In this document: one piece after another, positions 53,159 to 61,596 of the stretch
How positions within the stretch are numbered: position 1 is the first letter of the stretch
Layout: each line of letters opens with the position of its first letter
Assembly (NCBI GenBank): GCA_044224705.1
Contig: JBGAJY010000002.1
Coordinates: forward strand, 13,818-77,817
Length of the DNA: 64,000 nt
Origin: M3007 sp044224705
GTDB taxonomy: Bacteria > Bacteroidota > Bacteroidia > Chitinophagales > Saprospiraceae
Direction: 5' to 3'
Position numbers and translations under genes: made by a program
Notes under the pieces: model-generated
What the model was told of the DNA's origin: nothing
Seen by the model: only the letters and a program-made list of their open reading frames with translations
The model's database searches: none

Positions 53159-56100
53159 ATGATCCGGACCCGCATTTTTCTACCCCTGGCGTTCAGCAGC
53201 GCTTTTGCCTGGCTCGCCAATATCGCCCTGGCCCAACAGCCCATCGCTTCTGAAGCCATTTCCATCGAGCAGGGCTTGTCGCAGGGTATGGCCTACGATC
53301 TCCTGCAGGATCGTGAAGGTTTCCTCTGGGTCGCTACAAAAGACGGACTGAACCGCTACGACGGCTATGGCTTCAAGGTGTTCACCAACGACCCTTACGA
53401 CCCTTTTTCCTTGTCGAGCAATACCGTCATGATCTTATTCGAGGACTCGAAGGGGCACATTTGGGTGGGCACGGAGAGCGCCGGGCTGAATGTTTATGAT
53501 AAAAAAAGCGGGCGGTTTTTCCGCATTCTGCATCAGCCGAACGATACGGCGAGCCTTTCCGGCAACCGGATTTTATCCATTGGAGAAACTCCGGAGGGGC
53601 AAATACTGGTCGGCGTGATGGGCGGGGCGCTGAACGTGCTGACCGTGCCGGACGATTTTTTTGACAAAAACAAACTTCCGGCTATTCACCACCTGATCAT
53701 GCCCGAGGGGCAGGACGCGGTTGGCATTGCCAAAGACACCCGGGACCGGGTGTGGATCAGTGATGGGGTTCAATCTATTTACCGTTTCGATCCCTCGGCC
53801 GGCCGTTTGATCGAAGCCATCCGGGGATATGCTTTCGCTCGCTTTTTGAACAATCCGGACGGAACCATTTGGTGCGCCGGCGCCATCGCCCAAATTCCTT
53901 TTTTGTGGGATGGCCAACAGGCCCAACGCATTCCGGTTCAAATGTCCAATACCACCGGTATTGCAAAAACAAAGGACGGGCAACTGTGGATCGTGGATAT
54001 CGAGGGCCTGACCATCATGGATATGAGCAAATGGACTCCGGGTATGCCCTGGTCGGCCGAACAAAAAGCGGTTCGTTATTCGACGGCCGGTGTGTGTATG
54101 ACCCAGGACCGGGCCGGCAATATGTGGATTGCCAGCGGAGGGTATGGACTGCAAAAAATCAATTTTTCCCGCAGCCGCTTTCAACAAGACGCGCAGGGAG
54201 TGAGCATGGGTAGTATTACCACGCTTTCTGACCGTCCGTTGTGGTTTTCATTTGGCCTGATTGTAGATGCGAATTGGACTTTCCATTCCTTTCCGGGTGA
54301 ACAATTGATTACCCGTTGTTTTCCAGGGAAAATAATCGAAAATCACCTGCTCGTGACTAAATCGGGGAAGTATGTCACGCGGGCCGAGACCCCGCGCTAC
54401 GAAGTGGAGCTGATTCAATACGATCCAGTCGCCCGATCCACTTCCAGTTTATTGATCCCCGGCGATTTTTGGGACAAACAACCCATACTGGAAAGCGCCT
54501 CCGGCAAAATCTGGATGGCAGGCTACAATGGGGCCTTGGGTTACTTTGACCCCCTGAGCGGGAAATTTTTAGCCTTCAATTTTAGCGACCCCGCGCAACC
54601 CATGCCGCCCCGAACACTTTCCACGGCGCTTTACGAAGACACGGACGGTACTTTATGGGTGGGCGCCGTTTTGGGGTTTGTGCGGGCTATTCCCGGCAGC
54701 CAGGACAACGAAGCCCCGCAATTCCAATGGTTCAAAACCAACCATCAGGACCGCAACTCCCTGAATTACAACCACGTCACTTGTTTTCTCAACGACCCTG
54801 CCCAACCCGAACGCTACCTCTGGATCAGCACCAAGGGCGGCGGGCTAAACCGCATGGACAAAAAAAGCGGGAAATTTCTCCACCTGACCACTGCGAACGG
54901 ATTGCCGAACAACGTGGTGTACGGCATTCTGGCCGACGACCTGGGCAATATCTGGGGCAGCACCAACCGGGGCATCTTCTGCATGAGTCAAACGAACGGT
55001 CAGTTCACTTTCCGCAATTTCACCAAGGCCGACGGCTTGCAGGACGACGAGTTCAACACGGGCTCCTACGCCAGATTGCCCGGCGGGAAACTGGCCTTCG
55101 GCGGCATCAACGGGCTGAATATTTTTGATCCGAAAGAAGTCCTGTCCGGCGATTTTCAGCCCAAGGTGTTTCTGACAAACATCCTGGTCAACAACCAGCC
55201 CGTGGCTCCCGGCGATGCCAGCGGCGTGCTGAAATACACCCTCGAGACTTCCGAAAGCATCACGCTCACCCACGAACAGGATATCCTGACCCTGGAATTT
55301 GCCGCGCTCGACTTCTCGGCGCCTCAACACAACCGGTACCGCTATCAACTGGTCGGCGTGGACCCGGACTGGGTGGAATCGGGCACCCGCCGCAATGCCA
55401 CCTACCTCCATCTCCCGCCCGGCAACTACGCCTTCCGGGTGCAAGGTTCCAACAGCCACGGCACCTGGAGCCCGCATATCGCCGAATTGAACATCTGCGT
55501 GCTTCCGCCCTGGTGGCGCACCTGGTTGGCTTATCTGGCCTACCTCGTACTGCTCGGCGCAGGGATACGGGCGTATTTCAAATTTTCTGTCAATCGCGCC
55601 AGACTCCGCGCCCAACTCAGCTACGAAACCCGCGAAGCCGAGCGCATGAAATTTCTCGATGCCCTGAAAACGCGGCTTTATACCAACATCACCCATGAGT
55701 TCCGCACACCCTTGACGATCATTCTTGGCATGGCCCGGCAGGCACTTCAAAATCCTATGGAAAATTTTCGCAACAGCCAGGAAATGATCCTTCGGAACGG
55801 AGAACAACTGCTCAAACTGGTAAATGAAATGCTGGATTTGTCGAAGCTCGAAAGCGGGAAAATGACCTTACAGCCCGTTCAGGGCGACATCATTAATTTT
55901 CTGAAATACCTGCTGGAATCCTTCCATTCGATGGCGGAAAGCCATAAACTTCAACTGCATTTCCTTTCTGACCTCGATGCGTTGACGATGGACTATGATC
56001 CCGAAAAATTGCGGCAGGTCATCTCCAACCTGCTCTCCAACGCAATAAAATTTACGCCGGCGGGGGGACATATCTACGTTCATGTCAGCCGGCAAAATTT

Positions 56101-57232
56101 AGCAGACAAAGAAAATCTGTTCATCAAGGTAACAGACACCGGCATCGGCATTCCGGAAGCAGAACTCCCGAATGTTTTCGACCGCTTCTACCAGGTGGAC
56201 GACAGCAACACGCGTCAACAGGAAGGTACCGGCATCGGCTTAACCCTGACCAGGGAACTGGTGAAACTTATGGCAGGAGAAATCACTGTAAAAAGCCCGC
56301 CGCCCGGAGCGCAACATGGCAGCGAATTCAGCGTCGAATTATCCATACAGCGCATTGCGGCCCTGAATACCGTGCAGGAAGTCCAGGACGCATTGTCATC
56401 AGAATTTCCGGAAACAACCGTCCGGGCGCCAGACACCCGCAACAACGAAGCAGACCTCGCATCCCCGATCATACTGATCGTGGAAGACAATGCCGATGTG
56501 GTGGCCTACCTCTCCACGTGCCTCTCCATGTACCGCCTTCTCATCAGCCGTAACGGTCAGGAAGGCCTTGACCGTGCGATGGAAATTGTGCCGGACATAG
56601 TCATCAGCGACGTCATGATGCCCGTCATGGATGGTTTCGAACTCTGCCGCCGACTGAAAACCGACGAGCGGACCGATCATATCCCCATCATCCTGCTGAC
56701 CGCTCGCGCCGACTTCGAAAGTAAAATCGAAGGCCTGGAGCTAGGCGCCGATGCCTATCTGGCAAAGCCTTTTGCGGCTGAAGAACTGCTGGTTCGACTG
56801 AAAAAACTCCTGGAATTGCGCCGCCAGCTGCAACGGCACTACCTGCAGGCGGCAGGACTGACCCAAGGCGCCATGGTCATTCAGAACCTCCCCGATCTGC
56901 GCAAAGCCGACGACGCGTTTGTTAAAAAAGTCCGGGAAGTCGTTGAATCGCATCTCGACGACTACGACTTCAACATCACACAAATGTGCCGCGAATTGCT
57001 GCTCAGCCAAAGTCAGCTGCACCGCAAACTCGAAGCCCTGACGGGGTATTCGCCGAATCAGTTTATTCGCTACGTGCGCCTGAACAAAGCCAGGGAACTA
57101 CTGCGAAACACGGATTTGAGTGTTATGGCAGTGGCGCTGGAATGCGGGTTCAGCGATCCGGCGTATTTCGCAAGGGTATTCAAACAGGAGCTCGGGGTGA
57201 CGCCAGTGGAGTGGAGAGCCTCCGGCGAATGA
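53159..57232 (+). CDS. Hybrid two-component regulator: Reg_prop propellers, Y_Y_Y, kinase, receiver, AraC HTH
   Basis: 1357 residues from the ATG at 53159 (signal peptide about 1-24, ending ALAQ). About 30-690 are two-component propeller repeats (GFLWVATKDGLNRYDGYGF, GHIWVGTESAGLNVYD), then a Y_Y_Y domain (about 710-780, NRYRYQLVGVDPDWVESG), a membrane helix (about 785-805), HisKA with His846 in NITHEFRTPL, HATPase (DTGIGIPEAELPNVFDRFYQ), receiver with Asp1151 in ISDVMMPVMDGF, and AraC HTH (about 1255-1357). This is the hybrid regulator architecture that in Bacteroides senses glycan fragments in the periplasm. No SusC/D or glycosidase locus is adjacent. A probable surface-nutrient sensor with unknown targets. 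Confidence 0.95.
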   Translation: MIRTRIFLPLAFSSAFAWLANIALAQQPIASEAISIEQGLSQGMAYDLLQDREGFLWVATKDGLNRYDGYGFKVFTNDPYDPFSLSSNTVMILFEDSKGHIWVGTESAGLNVYDKKSGRFFRILHQPNDTASLSGNRILSIGETPEGQILVGVMGGALNVLTVPDDFFDKNKLPAIHHLIMPEGQDAVGIAKDTRDRVWISDGVQSIYRFDPSAGRLIEAIRGYAFARFLNNPDGTIWCAGAIAQIPFLWDGQQAQRIPVQMSNTTGIAKTKDGQLWIVDIEGLTIMDMSKWTPGMPWSAEQKAVRYSTAGVCMTQDRAGNMWIASGGYGLQKINFSRSRFQQDAQGVSMGSITTLSDRPLWFSFGLIVDANWTFHSFPGEQLITRCFPGKIIENHLLVTKSGKYVTRAETPRYEVELIQYDPVARSTSSLLIPGDFWDKQPILESASGKIWMAGYNGALGYFDPLSGKFLAFNFSDPAQPMPPRTLSTALYEDTDGTLWVGAVLGFVRAIPGSQDNEAPQFQWFKTNHQDRNSLNYNHVTCFLNDPAQPERYLWISTKGGGLNRMDKKSGKFLHLTTANGLPNNVVYGILADDLGNIWGSTNRGIFCMSQTNGQFTFRNFTKADGLQDDEFNTGSYARLPGGKLAFGGINGLNIFDPKEVLSGDFQPKVFLTNILVNNQPVAPGDASGVLKYTLETSESITLTHEQDILTLEFAALDFSAPQHNRYRYQLVGVDPDWVESGTRRNATYLHLPPGNYAFRVQGSNSHGTWSPHIAELNICVLPPWWRTWLAYLAYLVLLGAGIRAYFKFSVNRARLRAQLSYETREAERMKFLDALKTRLYTNITHEFRTPLTIILGMARQALQNPMENFRNSQEMILRNGEQLLKLVNEMLDLSKLESGKMTLQPVQGDIINFLKYLLESFHSMAESHKLQLHFLSDLDALTMDYDPEKLRQVISNLLSNAIKFTPAGGHIYVHVSRQNLADKENLFIKVTDTGIGIPEAELPNVFDRFYQVDDSNTRQQEGTGIGLTLTRELVKLMAGEITVKSPPPGAQHGSEFSVELSIQRIAALNTVQEVQDALSSEFPETTVRAPDTRNNEADLASPIILIVEDNADVVAYLSTCLSMYRLLISRNGQEGLDRAMEIVPDIVISDVMMPVMDGFELCRRLKTDERTDHIPIILLTARADFESKIEGLELGADAYLAKPFAAEELLVRLKKLLELRRQLQRHYLQAAGLTQGAMVIQNLPDLRKADDAFVKKVREVVESHLDDYDFNITQMCRELLLSQSQLHRKLEALTGYSPNQFIRYVRLNKARELLRNTDLSVMAVALECGFSDPAYFARVFKQELGVTPVEWRASGE

Positions 57233-57329
57233 ACGCAGTTTTATACCCGGAGGATTTGAAGATTCGAGGATTGGACAAACTGACATGCAATGAATTTGGC
57301 GGCGCGCCGTTTTTTGCTCCCCTCAAAAC

Positions 57330-57367
57330 AATTGGCCCCGGCATGCGTCAGCGTGCCGGGGCCAATT
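57330..57367. repeat. Dispersed hairpin, copy 2 (opposite orientation)
   Basis: Arms AATTGGCCCCGGCA and TGCCGGGGCCAATT with a 10-nt centre, 24 nt beyond the lipA stop. In reverse complement it differs from the 47672-47710 copy by about two changes, including one length difference. Both copies are followed on the plus strand by AATTTCC. Confidence 0.87.
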
Positions 57368-57390
57368 AATTTCCAATTTCAAATTTCCAG

Positions 57391-58272
57391 TCAAAACACA
57401 TGCCGTTCGGCATGGTAGCTCGACCGCACCAGCGGCCCGCTTTCGACGTATTTGAAACCTTTGGCCAATCCGACTTCCTTGTACTGTGCGAACAGATCAG
57501 GATGCACGAACTCCGCCACTTCGAGGTGCATTTTGGTGGGTTGCAGGTACTGGCCGAGGGTAAGCACGTCGCAGCCGTGGGCCACGAGTTCGTCCATGGC
57601 CTGGTAGATTTCTTCGGGCGTTTCGCCCAGGCCGACCATGATGCCGCTTTTGGTGCGTTTGCCATAGTCTTTGGTGCGCCGGATCTGTTCGAGCGAGCGT
57701 TCCCACCTGGCTTGCGGGCGCACGAGGCGGTAGAGGCGCGGCACGGTTTCCATGTTGTGGCTCACGACTTCCTGCCCGGCGGAGATCATGCGTTCGAGGG
57801 CTTCCCAGTTGGCCTTTACGTCGGGGATCAGCGTCTCGATGGTGGTTTCGGGGCTGCGCTCTTTCACGGCGCGCACGGTCTGGTGCCAGATTTCGGCGCC
57901 GCGGTCTTTGAGTTCGTCGCGGTTGACGGAAGTGATCACGGCGTGTTTGACGCGCATGAGCCAGATGGCTTCGGCCACACGGCGGGGTTCGTCTTCGTCG
58001 TATTCATTGGGCCGGCCGGTTTTGACGGCGCAGAACGAACAGGAACGGGTGCACACGTTGCCGAGGATCATGAAAGTGGCTGTGCCTTCGCCCCAGCACT
58101 CGCCCATGTTCGGGCAGCTGCCGCTCTGGCAGATGGTATGCAGGTTGAATTCGTCCACGATGCTGCGGACGTTGCGGTAATTCTCGCCCATCGGCAGGCG
58201 GACCTTGAGCCATTCGGGGCGTTTGGGCCGCTCGGGAGCGGGTTTATTGTCGAGGATGGGAAGTTCAAGCAT
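57391..58272 (-). CDS. lipA: Lipoyl synthase
   Basis: 293 residues, typical length. Both clusters are complete: auxiliary cluster Cys48, Cys53, Cys59 (CQSGSCPNMGEC) and radical-SAM cluster Cys74, Cys78, Cys81 (CTRSCSFC). The C-terminal RSSYHAERH holds the conserved Ser of the auxiliary cluster (about Ser284/285). It inserts two sulfurs into octanoyl groups on lipoyl carrier domains in the cytoplasm. ATG start at 58272, 16 nt after the upstream outer-membrane-protein gene, so the two probably share a transcript. No lipB nearby. Identification is firm. Confidence 0.97.
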   Translation of the reverse strand: MLELPILDNKPAPERPKRPEWLKVRLPMGENYRNVRSIVDEFNLHTICQSGSCPNMGECWGEGTATFMILGNVCTRSCSFCAVKTGRPNEYDEDEPRRVAEAIWLMRVKHAVITSVNRDELKDRGAEIWHQTVRAVKERSPETTIETLIPDVKANWEALERMISAGQEVVSHNMETVPRLYRLVRPQARWERSLEQIRRTKDYGKRTKSGIMVGLGETPEEIYQAMDELVAHGCDVLTLGQYLQPTKMHLEVAEFVHPDLFAQYKEVGLAKGFKYVESGPLVRSSYHAERHVF

Positions 58273-58288
58273 AGTGGGCGGGTAACGG

Positions 58289-59056
58289 TTACCGCCGTTT
58301 TCCGAGCTGCAAATTTATGAAGAAGTTGAAGAACATCTGGCTGTTCTCCTCCGTCACGAGGATGGGTACTTTCTTTGCAAACACGTCGATCTGCAGGCCG
58401 ATTTCCAGGGCTTTGACCACCTCGTCGAAGGCGCCCCAGTCCATGTGAAAAGCGACGGAAGCATTGCCGCCGGGGATGATCGATATCTCGCCCAGCCCTT
58501 TGGTGAAAGGAGAAGCGCCCAGAATGCGGGTTTGATCAAGAAACACCGCGGCGTTGTCTTCCGAGTATTTCTGGTGGATCACGCGCTGGTCGCGCGGATT
58601 GTCGGGGCTGGTATAGGCCAGTGCCAGGTAATACGGTTTCATCATCCCGAGGGCCGGGCCGATCGAATAACTCACCCCGACAGCCACGCCTTTGTGGCGC
58701 GCTTTTTCGGAATAATACCGTTTGATGCCCCAACCGGCGCGGGCCACGAAGAAATTGTTTTGTTTGCCGAACACGAAGGGACGGAAGGAGCGCACGTTGG
58801 GTGGCGGACTCTGGCGTTGTTCTTTCGGGTGTTTTACCTCACCAAGATTGACCTGAAAATAGCTGGTCCGGTAATACGTGCGCAGACGGCCGAACTCCAT
58901 GCCGGCGGCAAATCCCCGGCTGGTGGTCAGGCGGAAATTGAAGGCTGTCTCGCGATTATAAATGATGCCCACGCCGCTTTGGGGCGGCTTGAAGCCCTGG
59001 GCCTGGGCGCTGGCGGCAACAGCCGCCAATAGGATACTGATCAAGGTGCGCAACAT
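58289..59056 (-). CDS. Predicted outer-membrane barrel protein, uncharacterised
   Basis: 255 residues from the ATG at 59056; upstream codons in frame look non-coding. Signal peptide MLRTLISILLAAVAASAQAQ. The rest alternates aromatic and polar residues in amphipathic strands (FRLTTSRGFAAGMEFGRLRT, YYLALAYTSPD, MFFNFFINLQLGKRR), consistent with a small beta barrel. I know similar proteins encoded beside lipA in other Bacteroidota only as hypotheticals. A perfect -7 box lies 20 nt upstream. Likely operon with lipA; no functional link is obvious. Confidence 0.75.
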   Translation of the reverse strand: MLRTLISILLAAVAASAQAQGFKPPQSGVGIIYNRETAFNFRLTTSRGFAAGMEFGRLRTYYRTSYFQVNLGEVKHPKEQRQSPPPNVRSFRPFVFGKQNNFFVARAGWGIKRYYSEKARHKGVAVGVSYSIGPALGMMKPYYLALAYTSPDNPRDQRVIHQKYSEDNAAVFLDQTRILGASPFTKGLGEISIIPGGNASVAFHMDWGAFDEVVKALEIGLQIDVFAKKVPILVTEENSQMFFNFFINLQLGKRR

Positions 59057-59076
59057 CGTGTCCGGTTTGTTTGCTT

Positions 59077-59084
59077 CAAAAATA
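59077..59084 (-). promoter_or_regulatory. -7 box of the barrel/lipA operon
   Basis: The minus strand reads TATTTTTG, an exact TAnnTTTG, 20 nt before the ATG at 59056 (predicted leader about 15 nt). Confidence 0.55.
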
Positions 59085-59213
59085 GGCGCTTTCAGGCAGC
59101 AACTGAAAGCGGAACAAATCTTTTGCCATTTCTGCACGCATTTTTCTGAAATAAATAACCCCTTCTGGGTACGATTTGTTCGCCCCCAAATAATCTGCGG
59201 CGGCAGGGTTATT

Positions 59214-60179
59214 TCAACGCTGTTCGAAATAGAATATTCTCCCCGCTTCGGCGACGGCCCAGCCACGATCAGTCAGTGCATAAACGTCGGTAAAATTCAC
59301 GCCGGAAGGCACGCCCTCCACCGGTAGCCAGTGCTGTCCGCCGTCGTCGGTGTGCCAAAAAATACTGTCTTCACCCACCAGCCAGCCGCGTGAAGCGTCC
59401 ACAAACCAGAGCGCCCGGAACGGCCGGTGTTTTTTGCCCGAAGCGCCGCCTTCGCGGATGGTTTGCCAACTGCGGCCGGCGTCGGTCGTTTTCAAAATTG
59501 TGCCCTGGGCGCCGCAGGCGTAGCCGGTTTCGGGCGTCGGAAAATGCAGCGACTGATAAAAATCGCCGGGCACTTCGAGCCGTTGCCAGTGGCGGCCGGC
59601 ATCGCCGGAACGCATCATCCAGCCGTAACCGGCCGCATGAACCGTGGTCGAATCGGAGAACCACACGGCGAGCAATTCGTTGGGAAAATTTTGCACCGTG
59701 TCCATTTGCCAGAACAGATCGGGCCCGAAATTGCGAACGATCCCTCCCCGGTAGCCCTCGCCACTGACGATCACGCCATAGCGGTCATTGGGGAAAAAAC
59801 AGGCCCTGTGCCGACAATAATCGACCCGGAACACCTGCCAGTGCCGGCTGCCCGGCGGGCGGTGAAGCGCGAGTCCGTCCAAGCCGCAAACGTAGCCCTG
59901 CCCCCCGGCGTCGAACATGACGTATTCCATTTTCTTCGACAGCAGGGTGTCGGTTTGCCAACTCTGGCCGCCATCGACGGTGGAAAGGATAAAACCCTGC
60001 TCCCAGACTGTTCCGCCAGTGGCCACGCCATGGAGCGAATCGGTGAACCACACGGCCGAAAGATCGGCCTCGACCGGCTTTGGCAACTCGCGGAACACGC
60101 CGAGCACAATGGAGTCTTTGCGACAGGAGCAAAGCGCGAAAAGCAGGAAAACACAACAAGCAATACCAATTTTTTTCAT
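59214..60179 (-). CDS. Ycf48-like / Asp-box beta-propeller lipoprotein
   Basis: 321 residues. MKKIGIACCVFLLFALCSC gives a signal peptide and lipobox. Seven-bladed propeller signatures recur: AVWFTDSLHGVATGG, STVDGGQSWQTD, LHFPTPETGYACGAQG, TTDAGRSWQTI, ALWFVDASRGWLVGED and TDDGGQHW. This is the Ycf48/photosynthesis-system-II-assembly-like family, widespread in non-photosynthetic bacteria as surface lipoproteins. Probably a binding scaffold; no catalytic residues. Start ATG at 60179, with a perfect -7 box 8 nt before it. Confidence 0.85.
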   Translation of the reverse strand: MKKIGIACCVFLLFALCSCRKDSIVLGVFRELPKPVEADLSAVWFTDSLHGVATGGTVWEQGFILSTVDGGQSWQTDTLLSKKMEYVMFDAGGQGYVCGLDGLALHRPPGSRHWQVFRVDYCRHRACFFPNDRYGVIVSGEGYRGGIVRNFGPDLFWQMDTVQNFPNELLAVWFSDSTTVHAAGYGWMMRSGDAGRHWQRLEVPGDFYQSLHFPTPETGYACGAQGTILKTTDAGRSWQTIREGGASGKKHRPFRALWFVDASRGWLVGEDSIFWHTDDGGQHWLPVEGVPSGVNFTDVYALTDRGWAVAEAGRIFYFEQR

Positions 60180-60187
60180 TTGCCGGA

Positions 60188-60195
60188 CAAAGGTA
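60188..60195 (-). promoter_or_regulatory. -7 box close to the Ycf48-like gene start
   Basis: The minus strand reads TACCTTTG, an exact TAnnTTTG, with eight nucleotides to the ATG at 60179, implying a leader of only a few nucleotides. Confidence 0.55.
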
Positions 60196-60236
60196 GTAGC
60201 AGTTGGAGTTGCAGCGGCAGTTGCAGTTGCAACTGC
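60195..60236. repeat. GCAGTTG-iterated palindrome in a divergent gap
   Basis: Repeated GCAGTTG-like units end in the perfect 14-bp palindrome GCAGTTGCAACTGC (60223-60236), and the outer GTAGCAGTTG pairs with CAACTGCTAC. It lies just upstream of the Ycf48-like promoter and 88 nt before the CvpA start, so it may affect either promoter. Confidence 0.65.
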
Positions 60237-60324
60237 TACTTACGAAAAAAACCACTACCTTCGTCCCGGCGTAAATCCTTCAAAGCCAGCCGGCTATGGG
60301 TTCGCGCCGCAGCATTTCAGCAAT

Positions 60325-60984
60325 ATGGCAATCGACATCGCCTGCACCGCCATCTTCATGCTCGGCTTTTGGCACGGCTATTCGCGCGGCATCATCCACA
60401 CGGTGTTTAATCTCCTGACCTGGTTTTTCGGCATCGTGCTCGCCTTTAAAATGGCGCCGGTGATGCGCAACCTCCTTACCGCAATTCTGGATTCGGACAG
60501 CGACCTGCTGGTCGTGCTCGCCTTTGGGATCAACCTGGCTTTCGTTATTTTTTTGATGAAAATGCTCGCCCACGGCCTCGAAGGATTTTTCAAGTTCGCC
60601 TTTTTGGGATTGTTCAACCGGGCGGCCGGCGGCGCGCTGACCGGCGGGTTTTACACCCTCATTTTCAGCGTGTTGCTTTATTTTGTCAATCTCGCCAATG
60701 CCCTGAATGAAAACACGCTGGCCGAATCCCGGACCTTCCCGATCCTCAAGGAAATGCCCCCCAAAGCCTGGGCAATGGTAAAACGCTTCCAGCCCGTTGC
60801 AAAAGAACTGTTCAACGATTCCTACGACTGGATGGACCGCCTTCAAAAGGAAGGCGTGCAGCGCACGGAAAGCAAACAAAAAACCTACAAGCCCCAGGAC
60901 ACCGGCACGGGTATCGAAACCGAACCCGACGAGGGCCAAACCCGCCGCCGGCCCACCGAGGAATCTTCCGGTATTGAAGAATAG
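60325..60984 (+). CDS. CvpA-family membrane protein
   Basis: 219 residues from the ATG at 60325; a longer upstream frame crosses the repeat and the opposite gene and is not coding. Four membrane helices in the first 125 residues (ACTAIFMLGFWHGYSRGIIH with the conserved RG turn, then LLTWFFGIVLAFKMAP) match colicin-V-production/CvpA proteins. A charged, Thr/Glu-rich tail (about 165-219) is cytoplasmic. CvpA proteins are linked to envelope homeostasis, mechanism unclear. First gene of an apparent operon with the glutamine amidotransferase (18-nt gap) and YhhN genes. Confidence 0.85.
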   Translation: MAIDIACTAIFMLGFWHGYSRGIIHTVFNLLTWFFGIVLAFKMAPVMRNLLTAILDSDSDLLVVLAFGINLAFVIFLMKMLAHGLEGFFKFAFLGLFNRAAGGALTGGFYTLIFSVLLYFVNLANALNENTLAESRTFPILKEMPPKAWAMVKRFQPVAKELFNDSYDWMDRLQKEGVQRTESKQKTYKPQDTGTGIETEPDEGQTRRRPTEESSGIEE

Positions 60985-61002
60985 CGCTTTCCTGCCGGCC
61001 CT

Positions 61003-61596
61003 GTGAACGTCCTCCTGCTCGACAATTACGACTCCTTCACGTACAACCTGTACGATTACCTGCTGCAGGCGGGCGCCGACTGCCATGTGCTGCGCAACGA
61101 CGCCCTGCCGCTGGAAGCATTCGAAAACCTTGATTTTGAGGCTATTGTCCTGTCGCCCGGCCCCAAACGACCCGCCGACGCGGGGTGCATGCCTGCCCTG
61201 ATCGAACGCTGGCAGGCACGGGTGCCGATTCTAGGCGTTTGTCTGGGCCACCAGGCCTTGGGCGAGTTCTTCGGGGCCCGGCTGGTACATGCCGGGCTGC
61301 CTGTGCACGGCAAAACGGCGCTGGTACGGCACAACGGGGACCACCCGTTGTTTCGTGGTATTCCACTGGAATTCAACGCCATGCGTTATCATTCCCTGAT
61401 CCTCGAATCGCTCCGGGGCACTCCGCTGATTCCATTGGCCCATACGGCTGCCGGCGAGATCATGGCCCTGGCGCACGCACGGCTGCCACTGGCCGGGGTG
61501 CAATTTCACCCCGAATCGATTCTGACCCCCTGTGGTTTGGATTTATTGAAAAACTGGCTCCACTGGTGTCAAAATTTCAGGAATATTGAACCATGA
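61003..61596 (+). CDS. Anthranilate/aminodeoxychorismate synthase, glutamine amidotransferase subunit
   Basis: 197 residues from GTG at 61003 (MNVLLLDNYDSFTYNLYDYL). Class I amidotransferase triad: Cys80 in GVCLGHQALG, His169 and Glu171 in FHPESILT. LDNYDSFTYNL and the oxyanion SPGPKRPADAG are TrpG/PabA signatures. It supplies ammonia from glutamine to chorismate for tryptophan or folate synthesis. Whether TrpG or PabA cannot be decided: no trpE/pabB or trpD is adjacent, and many bacteria use one subunit for both. Its stop overlaps the next gene's ATG by 4 nt. Confidence 0.93.
   Translation: MNVLLLDNYDSFTYNLYDYLLQAGADCHVLRNDALPLEAFENLDFEAIVLSPGPKRPADAGCMPALIERWQARVPILGVCLGHQALGEFFGARLVHAGLPVHGKTALVRHNGDHPLFRGIPLEFNAMRYHSLILESLRGTPLIPLAHTAAGEIMALAHARLPLAGVQFHPESILTPCGLDLLKNWLHWCQNFRNIEP

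Noticed and set aside
53159..57232. Polysaccharide utilisation locus around the hybrid regulator
   Set aside because: No SusC/SusD pair, glycosidase or sulfatase is present on either side.
47672..57367. Composite transposon bounded by the duplicated hairpins
   Set aside because: The inverted hairpins are short, sit at gene 3' ends, and no transposase lies between them; the enclosed genes look like ordinary chromosomal content.
59917..60324. Upstream extension of the CvpA gene
   Set aside because: It would overlap the opposite Ycf48-like gene and read through a tandem repeat; the CvpA homology starts at the ATG at 60325.
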